Source: Linum tenue (lineage: Eukaryota; Streptophyta; Magnoliopsida; Malpighiales; Linaceae). From it: a stretch of DNA of 64,000 nucleotides. Below are positions 21,160 to 31,207 of this stretch, piece by piece. The notes beneath the pieces were generated by a model. It had not been told where the DNA came from. It did not search any database and worked only from the letters and a program-made list of their open reading frames with translations. How positions within the stretch are numbered: the stretch's first letter is position 1; every line of letters starts with the position of its first letter. The translations under genes and the position numbers were made by a program. The DNA is taken from NCBI GenBank assembly GCA_946122785.1, contig CAMGYJ010000005.1, positions 63,996,200-64,060,199 on the forward strand, in the 5' to 3' direction.

Positions 21160-21775
21160 TTGCCTATTTTGCGGTCGCGGTTGGAGATATGGTATGTTTT
21201 GCGGTTTGCGGTTTAACCGCAACCGAAACCGCAAATCCATATAACCGCAAGGCTAACCGTGAGATAGCCCCAGCCCATAGTTGACTCCCAGCCCAGCCCA
21301 AAGTTGAACCCCCAGCCCAGCCCAAAGTAGACCCCCAACCCAGCAGCCCAAACCCGACCCGGCCCCTCCCCCACTTCTCCCTTTTGCCGTCGTTTTGATT
21401 TGACGAAACGAAAGTCAAAAATCCATTTCCCTTCGACCCTTCCCATCTTCCTGCGCCGTCGTCAGATGCAGGGGCTTGATGGAAGTGAAAATAGACAAAA
21501 CAGTAGTAGCTGCGTTTTTTTTCCATGTATTTTTGCGGTTAGTTCGCGGTTAATTCGCGGTTAGTTTGCTTAACTGCGGTTTCGTATACTGTTTCGGTTG
21601 TTGTGGTTCTTACAACCAGAAACCGCGGTTCATCGTTAACCGCGTTCTGCGGTTTTTGGTTAACCGCTAACCGTGAGGGACGCGGTCGCGGTTGGCTAAT
21701 ATGGGTGTTTTGCGGTTGTAGTTAACCTCAAATTGCGGTGCAGTTAACCGCAACCGCACCGTTTCCCAACCCTAC
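21160..21775. repeat. GCGGTT/AACCGC-rich block
   Basis: More than 20 copies of GCGGTT or AACCGC lie in both orientations at the two edges (21160-21260 and 21530-21770), around a CAGCCCA-rich centre. The phrase GCGGTCGCGGTTGG occurs at both edges. The right edge reads ACCGCACCGTTTCCCAACCCTA. Such clustered words are common in the subterminal regions of plant hAT-like transposons, but no matched terminal repeats or TSD were found. Confidence 0.55.
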
Positions 21776-22640
21776 TCCCCTAGTTATCCACTCCATGCTT
21801 TTGACTCAAAAATTGCTCCCAAGCCTGCATAGCTAATCCAGGACCTGAAATACACCATACAAGAAAAACCTTACGTGAAATCAGTGACTCATCCGGAATA
21901 TCACAATATAACTCCCAATTAGGGCCCACATATAAACCTTAATTCAGTGCAACACAGGGCAAGTATGTTTAAATATCAACTCGCGCCGATCCATGTACCC
22001 CTATTTCGATTGTTTGAACATTATCTAGCGATTGGTTTTTTTATGAAAACAACGATCTATAGCTAAAATGTTTGGAAAAGTAGATGAATTTGACACTAAT
22101 TGAGAAGGCTTCCCCAAGGTGTTGCTCCCCCTAGCTAGCAATTATGACTTGCCGGATCGAATGAACACGTGTGGTAAGGAGGTTGTAGACCATATGGAAG
22201 TGCAACAAGTGCACAAATGTCACTCTCTCGATCAGTAAGTCAAGGGAATTCGATTCAAGCTACCAAAGTAGCTCTCTTGACCTATTGACTAAGGGTTGCC
22301 AAGACTTCAATCTCGAATCGGAGTTCGATTGACCAAATTAAAATCAACCCTAGGTGCTAAAACGAACAAAGTGGGTTGCCCTACATTAACCTAGATAGGA
22401 GACAAGATTTGCCTAAAAAAACCCATCTTTACAAGTCTCTTTCAAAGAAAGGGGGTTTTCCCTCTACCCAGGTTAGAATGGCACAATATATTGATAAGCA
22501 AACACACAACGCAATCTTCCATGAAAATACCTCCAAATTCATATTAGAACACACCCACAAACAAATCACTCAACCCCATACAAACAATCACATAATTGTA
22601 GCTAGGGTTTACAAACACCCAAGTGAAATAAGGGACTACT

Positions 22641-23062
22641 TGATACGCGCCAGCAGCCCAGCAGCAGTTATCGCCATTCAGCTCGGATCCCTCGGCCCAA
22701 CAAGCGTTACCGCGATTATGAGGAGTAGCCCAGCTCGTCCGCCGCAAGCTTGCCATTGGTTGTTAGTCATTGTTTGTTAGTCGATTAGATGTTGAACGAG
22801 TCAATAGGTTTCGTTGTTGAGTCTTTTTGAATTCAATAATCTGTTCCACCTTAAGTGGAGTAGGAGTAGCTGCTGTACGTGGAAGTAGTTCCACTTTTCC
22901 TTTCATTCTCTTAGTATATTTTGGATTGAGAGTCAAGAAATAAAGGCAAGCATTTTTACAAGTAAAAGAACCCTATGGTTGTTCTAGCCAAGAAAGTAAA
23001 ACTCTGACCGACTCCTGCCAAGAAAAGGGAGAATTATCTCGATACAACTTCTCACCGTATCA
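22641..23062 (+). repeat. 5' LTR of Reina-like element
   Basis: It spans TGATACGCGC...CACCGTATCA. Its first 88 bases are the copy of the pol C-terminal coding sequence that lies inside the 3' LTR, ending at a GAGGAGTAG. It is followed by TT and the primer binding site. Confidence 0.95.
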
Positions 23063-23064
23063 TT

Positions 23065-23076
23065 TGGTATCAGAGC
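23065..23076 (+). other. Primer binding site, initiator-Met tRNA
   Basis: TGGTATCAGAGC lies two bases after the 5' LTR and is an exact match to the common plant tRNA-iMet site. Confidence 0.95.
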
Positions 23077-23081
23077 CCGAC

Positions 23082-25000
23082 ATGGGCACTCACGCCCAAC
23101 GCATCGAGGCTCTCGAAACCGCTACCCACGAGAATCAAACGGGCATTCAGGCGATCATCGATCAACTGGCGGCCGTCCAGGTCGTCGTCAACAAAATTGT
23201 GCAAGATCAGGCGACCAAGAGTGATGAACGGCGTTCGGAGGATGGAGAACGGTCCGTCAATGGCCGTGTCCGTCGACCTCCCCCCGATGACTTCGAGGAA
23301 CGGGATCCCCAGCCCTTGTTCGGAGCCAAACTGGCTCGGCTGGAGTTTCCGACTTTCGCCGGCGACGATCCCACGGTCTGGTTCTCACGAGTGGAACAGT
23401 TCTTCGAGTTCCAAGCCATTCCCGAGGGTCAGAAGGTGTCTCTGGCGTCTTACCATCTCGAAGGCGACGCCAATCAATGGTGGCAATGGCTTCGCCGGAC
23501 TTATCGCACAGACGGGATTCCGATCACCTGGGATAATTTCTCGTCGGAATTATGGGCGAGATTTGGGCCCTCCGCGGCTACGGGGTTCGACGAATCGCTG
23601 TCCCACATCAAGCAGACGGGGACTCTCCGCGATTACCAGACGGAATTCGAGAGACTTGGCAACCGTGTTCGGGGATGGACGCAGCAGGCCCTCGTCGGCA
23701 CATTCCTGGGCGGGCTGAAACCCGAGATAGCCGACGGTATCCGCATCTTCAACCCGCGCACTCTGAAGGAGGCGATCAGCCAGGCCCGAGTTCGCGATGA
23801 GCAGCTCTCGCGCGCCTACAGTCCTCCGCGCAGCTCGTATCGGTCACCGGCAGACTTCACGACACCACCGCGACCTAGGCCCCGACCCGCCTACGACACA
23901 GCGTTCGCGGCCAGACCACGGCCTGTCGCGGAGCCGGCCCCACCGATCCGCAATCGACCTCCACCACCGCCGGGGGGAAAGCGACTACCATACGAGGAGA
24001 TGCACCGCCGACGTCAAGCCGGCCTTTGTTTTAACTGCGATGAAAAATTTACGCCTACCCATCGCTGTGCCAAGCCTCGACTTATGATGTTGTTGGAGGA
24101 AGAAGACGACGAAGAAGTTTTGGACTCCGCCGAGGTCTCGTTCCACGCCATCACTGGCCAGACTGGGGGGAGGACCATGCGCGTTTGGGCTCAGGTGGGC
24201 CGAACTAAATTGGTGGCCCTCATTGATAGTGGCTCGACCCACAATTTTATCAGCACTAAGGCCGCTCATGCCCTTCAGCTGCCGGGGTCTCCCATCACGG
24301 CGTTTGATGTTAAAATTGCAAATGGCGCGCCGATGAGGTGTAGCAGGAAGCATGAGGGCGTGCTACTCGACATCCAAGGAAGCCATTTCCCCGTCACCCT
24401 TTTTGCCTTACCCCTCACAGGCTTTGATATCGTCCTCGGGATCAAATGGTTGGAAACTCTCGGCACCATCCACAGCAACTGGAAGACGCTAACGATGGAG
24501 TTCGAATGGGACGGGCAGAATCGCCGGATCAACGGTCTAACCGGCGTTACCACGACTGCGACCGACATTCGCGGGCTCACAAGGGAAGAACCGGGCCTCC
24601 GCGCAATCTGTTTCCCTCCATCAGCGGAAGATCCTCTTCGCCCAGTACCCAAGGATTTACAGGATCTTCTTCGTGAGTTTGGCGATCTTTTTGACGACCC
24701 CAAGCAGTTGCCGCCGCGCCGTACCGTGGATCACCGCATTGAGCTGAAAGATGGAACGGAGGCGGTGAACGTCCGACCGTACCGCTACGCCTATTATCAG
24801 AAAGCAGAAATTGAGGCTCAAGTCCAGCAAATGCTCGCCGCCGGCCTCATCCAGCCCAGCACCAGCCCATTTTCATCACCGGTTCTCCTGGTCAAGAAGA
24901 AAGACGGCTCATGGCGGTTCTGTACCGACTACCGGGCTCTAAATACAGCGACTGTCAAGGATCGTTTTCCCATTCCCACCGTTGATTACATCCTCGACGA
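23082..25000 (+). pseudogene. Gag-protease-RT (first part) of the Reina-like element
   Basis: The ATG at 23082 (MGTHAQRIEALETATHENQ) is preferred over the upstream TTG inside the primer binding site. A coiled-coil-like N-terminus is followed by a retrotrans_gag domain at about residues 95-230 (DPTVWFSRVEQFFEFQ, LEGDANQWWQWL). A Pro/Arg-rich linker precedes the zinc knuckle CFNCDEKFTPTHRC near residue 315. The aspartic protease motif ALIDSGSTHNFIS is near residue 378. Reverse transcriptase begins near residue 560 (INPSTSPFSSPVLLVKKKDG-like, seen as IQPSTSPFSSPVLLVKKKDG) and reaches FCTDYRALN before the frame is cut at the nested insertion. The codon split GA/A continues at 31208, so the two halves were one polyprotein. 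Confidence 0.92.
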
Positions 25001-27261
25001 TGTTACACCCCGATCTTTTTAAGGGTCAGAATGACTATTTTACCCTTGGGTAAATCCATCAAGTTTTATTGTAATATCGAGGGGGATTAAATATGTGAAC
25101 TACCAATTCGAACGGTGTCGAAGGCCCAGAAGGAAGAAGAGGAAAGAAGGCGGGCTTGAGCCCGAGTGAGAGGAGAAGGAAGAAGGGGGGGGGTCTGGCC
25201 ATGGGGTCGTGGTCACAAGAAGGAGAAGAGGAAGCGGGCTTTAGGCCCGAGTGAAAGAAAGAAAGAAAGAAAGAAAATAGAAGATTTGGGCCGGTGGTCA
25301 GGAGGAATGGACGAACGGGCCTGGCCCGTCGGATGATGGGGGAATCGTTCCCCTCTGAATCGTCGACTGGAAGCAGGATAAGCAGAGCGGCGGCGGGACA
25401 TGAACCGAAATCAGAGGTCGCCGGGAAAAAGGGATAACGGAAGCTTTAATTATAGGGAATTGAAGGGGAGTTAATTGAGGGTCGATGGGAATTGATTTCT
25501 CCGCAGCAACCGTCGTGAGGAAGAGGATTAAATCAATGTTGGAAGAACAGGGGAGAAGGGAGAAAGAGAGAAAGATCGCTCCCTCTGTTTTAGGCCGACT
25601 AGCAGGGATAGAAAACCCTCGCAGCCATGGAGCCGGCACCAGCAGGAAGAAGAGGGAGGTGGATCCGAACCAGAGTGGTAGGCCGCGGACGCAAGAGGGA
25701 ACTCAGGAACTCGACGGCGGCCGTAGCGGGAGCTGGAGTGGACGTCGCCAGCGGACAGTTGGGAGACAGAGCAGGGACGAGGCAGCTGGATTACCCTCCG
25801 AAGCCTGTTGGACTGAAATGTTTAAATCAGAAAGTGGGAATTGGCCTAGAGAACTGAATTGTGCAATTCTGGAAATTTGTGGCCGAATTGTAAAACCTGG
25901 GAATTTCGAGTACCATTTGGTAATTTTCCAGTTTGGGGCAAAAAGGTAATTTTCCAGAATTTTATGGGGAATCTTAGGAAAAATTAAATGGAGGAGATTG
26001 GGATTGAAATTAACCAAATTGAAGGTCGTTTGGTTAGTTACGCTTAGAGATAAGTGAGTTAAGTTTTGCCTAAATATCGATTAGGAGGAAATGCAAAAGG
26101 AAGCGAAGCAAGAGGAGTTGGAGCGTGGAGTTTCGGAGGATGACATGGATCAACCAGCAGTAAAGAAGGGTCGTCTTTTCGAGGTGAGTGTAAAGGGGGT
26201 AAATTCTACGCCTTACGTGTTCTTTCAAGAATTTCAAGTTTTGAGTATTTTGTTGAAGTGAATGTCGTTGTTTGATTGTGCTTATGATTGATGATATGTG
26301 ATTGTGTTGAGCTATGCTTGATGTGAATTTACATGAGTTCTTATTTAAATTTAAGCTTCAAGTTTATAAGTTATCGTTAAAGTTAAGAAGCCAGGTCTTT
26401 TTAAGAAGTAACTCACCTTCAAGAAGGTGAAGTCGTTTTAAGTGTTTTTAGTCACTAGCGCCAGTCCGTTGCCTTTTGAGACATTTTGAGATAGAGCAGC
26501 AGTTATGCTCTTGAGACTTTTAAGATGAGCAGCAGTTATGCTCTTGAGAATCGTGGTGAAGAGCCACCACGATAAGTTTAAGATGTTAGGGGGATGAATC
26601 GTTACGACTTCCCTAACTAAGTTTAAGTTTAAGGAAAGCCTGAGTGGCTTCTCATACGTATGAGTTGGCAACCGGACTAACTAGTGAGGGATCCCCGTGT
26701 CAGTCAAGTATTTAAGTCAAGATTTGAGCTTTAAGAGAGGAGAGTAACTTCAACTCCCTCAAGGTTTAAGAGTTAAGATTTTAAGATCGGAAGTACAAAC
26801 AACTTCCACTAGTCAAAGTTAGGTGTTTAAGTAAAGTACTCAAGTATTAGAATTATTAAAACGTAAGGGCGTAGACTGACCCCATCTCACTCACCAGTTT
26901 GAAGAGGACTAAGAGGAGTTAGAGAGCAGCGAGTTCGAGTGAAGCTAGCTAAAGGAGGACGGTACGAGCGTCACAGAGGATGTCTAGTCAGAGTTTTTCA
27001 CACAAGCAGCAACACTTGAGACTAGTTAGTTATTATGTTTTATGGTTATGAGTACAGACTGGAGATTATTTTGAGATCAAGTTGAGATTTTAAAGGTTGA
27101 GTTTAATTTGCCCACGTGTTAGGGCTTTGCTTCGAACTTCAAGTGTGTTTTCAGTATTTTTATTTATGTTAAATTTTTCCCGCTGAAATTTAAGGTTTGA
27201 GTATTTTATTTATCAAGGGCATTTTAGTAAAAGTAGTACCCGGCCGGGTTAGGGTGTTTCA
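25001..27261 (+). repeat. 5' LTR of nested element (two internal deletions)
   Basis: It aligns with the 3' LTR, apart from two gaps: 213 bp missing at 25122/25123 (present as 28420-28632) and 432 bp missing at about 25803/25804 (present as 29314-29745). The second gap is bordered by a 4-base repeat, AAGC. A (GAAA)n run lies at about 25253-25277. I see only about four substitutions elsewhere. Confidence 0.92.
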
Positions 27262-28297
27262 TTTTGGTATCAGAGCCGGCACTCCTCTGTTCCTTGGCCT
27301 CCAAGGAATACTGGAGTGACGATCTGAGTTTTTTCAAGGATTCAGTTTTTTTTAAGAAAATGAAAGCTGGGAGTGTCATTTAAAATTTTGGCCAAACGAG
27401 TCAAAGTCTTTTGAGGATTTTTAGAATCTCTAGTATACTCTAATCATGATAAGGAAATAACGTTAGGATGCCCTATGGGGTTATGATACGTCTCGAAAAG
27501 GAGGAAGAGTATATTCCTAAGAGGATCGTTTAGGGGAATCCTTTCATTGATGAGAATAAGAGATTAAAGGCAGCTCATATCCTACGGGGACGCGAGCTAA
27601 TTAGTTTAAGGTTGAGGGAGAAGTCGAGTATCTAGTACGTCGACAGGCAATGGCCAAGGAGTTTTGACAAATGACGGCCATCATCGAGAGGAAAGAATGC
27701 GAAGAGGATTCGCTAAGATCAAGATGATCGAGCTTAGGGTGTGACCCCACTGGGCAGGGGAAAGTTAGACTTTGAGTAACGATGGGAGCATATAAGGAGG
27801 AATTAGAATATGTCTTAAGGAATCCGACAAGTCTTCAAAGAGCCGGCGACAAGTGGAGGTGCCATTCAACGAGATAGACGGTGTAAAGGATGAGATTTGG
27901 AGAAGTCAGGATCGACAAATTTCGAGGTCGAAATTTTTCTTAAGGGGGGGGGGGAGGAAATGTGATACCTCGACTTCGGTCTAAGGTCTAAATACAAGTA
28001 CTGACTGAGCTGGACCATTAAGTGGAATCGAAAATTTTATTCTATCACCCGCGCGAGAGAATTAAAGAGGACTTGTAGCCAGTCAAAGCTACTCGATGCT
28101 AACGAGTTTGGTGAGAATACCCTTATGGTCAAGATGGAATAGAATAAGCGAGGTAAGCTATACGGGTCAAGCAACGGACATCGTCGAAGTTTATATAACG
28201 AGTAAATGTTTGAGTCAAGGAAGCACGAGAATGAGATGCATGAAAGGACGAGTCTGAGCAAATTTCGGGGACGAAATTTTTATAAGGGTGGAGGAAA
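27262..28297 (+). other. Internal region of nested element: PBS and two PPT-like blocks
   Basis: The primer binding site TGGTATCAGAGC is at 27265-27276. No frame above 75 codons with domain content is present. Two related blocks, AAATTTCGAGGTCGAAATTT near 27917 and AAATTTCGGGGACGAAATTT near 28258, each run into a G-rich tract and GGAGGAAATGT. The second is the true polypurine tract before the 3' LTR. The first is followed by TGTGATACCTCGACTTCGG, which looks like the start of a different LTR, so the interior appears chimeric. Confidence 0.75.
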
Positions 28298-31202
28298 TGT
28301 TACACCCCGATCTTTTTAAGGGTCAGAATGACTATTTTACCCTTGGGTAAATCCATCAAGTTTTATTGTAATATCGAGGGGGATTAAATATGTGAACTAC
28401 CAATTCGAACGGTGTCGAATTTGGAGTTAAAACGAGGAAGTTATGGGCGTAGATTTAGTTTCGAGGTTGGACCGGGACCCAATTAGAAATCTGGGCCGGG
28501 TGGGGCTGGTTTTGGGTTGTGGGCTGTGTAAATAAGAAAAAAAAAGAGTTGGGCTTAAGCCCGAATTGAGAGGAAGTTAAGCCCAATTTGAGAGGAAGTG
28601 GTGAGGAGAGGAAGAAGAGGGTTTGGCCTCGCGGCCCAGAAGGAAGAAGAGGAAAGAAGGCGGGCTTGAGCCCGAGTGAGAGGAGAAGGAAGAAGGGGGG
28701 GGTCTGGCCATGGGGTCGTGGTCACAAGAAGGAGAAGAGGAAGCGGGCTTTAGGCCCGAGTGAAAGAAAGAAAGAAAGAAAGAAAATAGAAGATTTGGGC
28801 CGGTGGTCAGGAGGAATGGACGAACGGGCCTGGCCCGTCGGATGATGGGGGAATCGTTCCCCTCTGAATCGTCGACTGGAAGCAGGATAAGCAGAGCGGC
28901 GGCGGGACATGAACCGAAATCAGAGGTCGCCAGGAAAAAGGGATAACGGAAGCTTTAATTATAGGGAATTGAAGGGGAGTTAATTGAGGGTCGATGGGAA
29001 TTGATTTCTCCGCAGCAACCGTCGTGAGGAAGAGGATTAAATCAATGTTGGAAGAACAGGGGAGAAGGGAGAAAGAGAGAAAGATCGCTCCCTCTGTTTT
29101 AGGCCGACTAGCAGGGATAGAAAACCCTCGCAGCCATGGAGCCGGCACCAGCAGGAAGAAGAGGGAGGTGGATCCGAACCAGAGTGGTAGGCCGCGGACG
29201 CAAGAGGGAACTCAGGAACTCGACGGCGGCCGTAGCGGGAGCTGGAGTGGACGTCGCCAGCGGACAGTTGGGAGACAGAGCAGGGACGAGGCAGCTGGAT
29301 TACCCTCCGAAGCGACCAAGGGTTCTTGCAATCCGGAGCTGGCCTCCCAACTGCGGCCCGAGAAAGAGCGATGGGCAGGGCGACGGCGGAGCTCCCACGG
29401 TGATTGTTGCCGGAGCGCGGATGTTCGAGGAGGAAGAAGATGACGAGCCGGAGGAGGGGCCGGAGGAGGAGCCAGAGCCGGAGCCAAAGGAGGAACTCGA
29501 TGGTGGCGGGAACCTGGAGACGTCGGGAGTCGTCGGCGGCGAAATGAAGGTGAGCGTCGCCCCCAGTTTGTTGGAAACCAATGGCTTCGGTTTGAAAATT
29601 TGATGGAAAGTCAGGGGCGTACATGTCTTTTTGGGAGATGGGGCAATTTGGTAAATTTAGGAACTTTAAGCGCTGTAAAGTAATTGACCATGCTTGGACT
29701 GAGTTCACAAATGGTAAATGTTTGGGTATCAGTTTGGGAATAAGCCTGTTGGACTGAAATGTTTAAATCAGAAAGTGGGAATTGGCCTAGAGAACTGAAT
29801 TGTGCAATTCTGGAAATTTGTGGCCGAATTGTAAAACCTGGGAATTTCGAGTACCATTTGGTAATTTTCCAGTTTGGGGCAAAAAGGTAATTTTCCAGAA
29901 TTTTATGGGGAATCTTAGGAAAAATTAAATGGAGGAGATTGGGATTGAAATTAACCAAATTGAAGGTCGTTTGGTTAGTTACGCTTAGAGATAAGTGAGT
30001 TAAGTTTTGCCTAAATATCGATTAGGAGGAAATGCAAAAGGAAGCGAAGCAAGAGGAGTTGGAGCGTGGAGTTTCGGAGGATGACATGGATCAACCAGCA
30101 GTAAAGAAGGGTCGTCTTTTCGAGGTGAGTGTAAAGGGGGTAAATTCTACGCCTTACGTGTTCTTTCAAGAATTTCAAGTTTTGAGTATTTTGTTGAAGT
30201 GAATGTCGTTGTTTGATTGTGCTTATGATTGATGATATGTGATTGTGTTGAGCTATGCTTGATGTGAATTTGCATGAGTTCTTATTTAAATTTAAGCTTC
30301 AAGTTTATAAGTTATCGTTAAAGTTAAGAAGCCAGGTCTTTTTAAGAAGTAACTCACCTTCAAGAAGGTGAAGTCGTTTTAAGTGTTTTTAGTCACTAGC
30401 GCCAGTCCGTTGCCTTTTGAGACATTTTGAGATAGAGCAGCAGTTATGCTCTTGAGACTTTTAAGATGAGCAGCAGTTATGCTCTTGAGAATCGTGGTGA
30501 AGAGCCACCACGATAAGTTTAAGATGTTAGGGGGATGAATCGTTACGACTTCCCTAACTAAGTTTAAGTTTAAGGAAAGCCTGAGTGGCTTCTCATACGT
30601 ATGAGTTGGCAACCGGACTAGCTAGTGAGGGATCCCCGTGTCAGTCAAGTATTTAAGTCAAGATTTGAGCTTTAAGAGAGGAGAGTAACTTCAACTCCCT
30701 CAAGGTTTAAGAGTTAAGATTTTAAGATCGGAAGTACAAACAACTTCCACTAGTCAAAGTTAGGTGTTTAAGTAAAGTACTCAAGTATTAGAATTATTAA
30801 AACGTAAGGGCGTAGACTGACCCCATCTCACTCACCAGTTTGAAGAGGACTAAGAGGAGTTAGAGAGCAGCGAGTTCGAGTGAAGCTAGCTAAAGGAGGA
30901 CGGTACGAGCGTCACAGAGGATGTCTAGTCAGAGTTTTTCACACAAGCAGCAACACTTGAGACTAGTTAGTTATTATGTTTTATGGTTATGAGTACAGAC
31001 TGGAGATTATTTTGAGATCAAGTTGAGATTTTAAAGGTTGAGTTTAATTTGCCCACGTGTTAGGGCTTTGCTTCGAACTTCAAGTGTGTTTTCAGTATTT
31101 TTATTTATGTTAAATTTTTCCCGCTGAAATTTAAGGTTTGAGTATTTTATTTATCAAGGGCATTTTAGTAAAAGTAGTACCCGGCCGGGTTAGGGTGTTT
31201 CA
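28298..31202 (+). repeat. 3' LTR of nested element (full length)
   Basis: At 2905 bp it begins TGTTACACCCC and ends GGGTGTTTCA. It holds purine-rich GGAAGAAGAGGAAAG stretches, the (GAAA)n run at about 28766, and the conserved 3' half shared with the old LTR at 14018-17654. Frames of 149-223 codons on both strands overlap one another and have no recognisable domains. Confidence 0.92.
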
Positions 31203-31207
31203 GACGA

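Larger units (their letters stand above)
25001..31202 (+). mobile_element. Young non-autonomous long-LTR element nested in RT
   Basis: The element starts TGTTACACCCCGATC and ends TTAGGGTGTTTCA. It is flanked by the TSD GACGA (24996-25000 and 31203-31207), which restores the host reading frame if one copy and the insert are removed. LTRs of 2261 and 2905 bp flank only about 1.04 kb of non-coding DNA. The primer binding site is again of the initiator-Met type. No gag or pol remains, so it must have been copied by proteins of another element, probably a long-LTR Gypsy relative (Tekay/Del-like ends TGTTACACCCC). The LTRs are nearly identical where they align. Confidence 0.92.

Noticed and set aside
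22376..22780. 134-codon frame across the Athila LTR and the chromovirus LTR
   Set aside because: It crosses a proven insertion junction, so it cannot be an ancestral gene.
24275..24703. 142-codon minus-strand frame
   Set aside because: Antisense shadow of the chromovirus protease region.
25485..25949. 154-codon frame in the 5' LTR of the nested element, and 149-223 codon frames in the 3' LTR
   Set aside because: They overlap on both strands in purine-rich LTR DNA, differ between the LTRs through deletions, and have no domain.
23065..27276. tRNA-like matches TGGTATCAGAGC at 23065 and 27265
   Set aside because: They are retrotransposon primer binding sites of 12 bases, not tRNA genes; no cloverleaf surrounds them.
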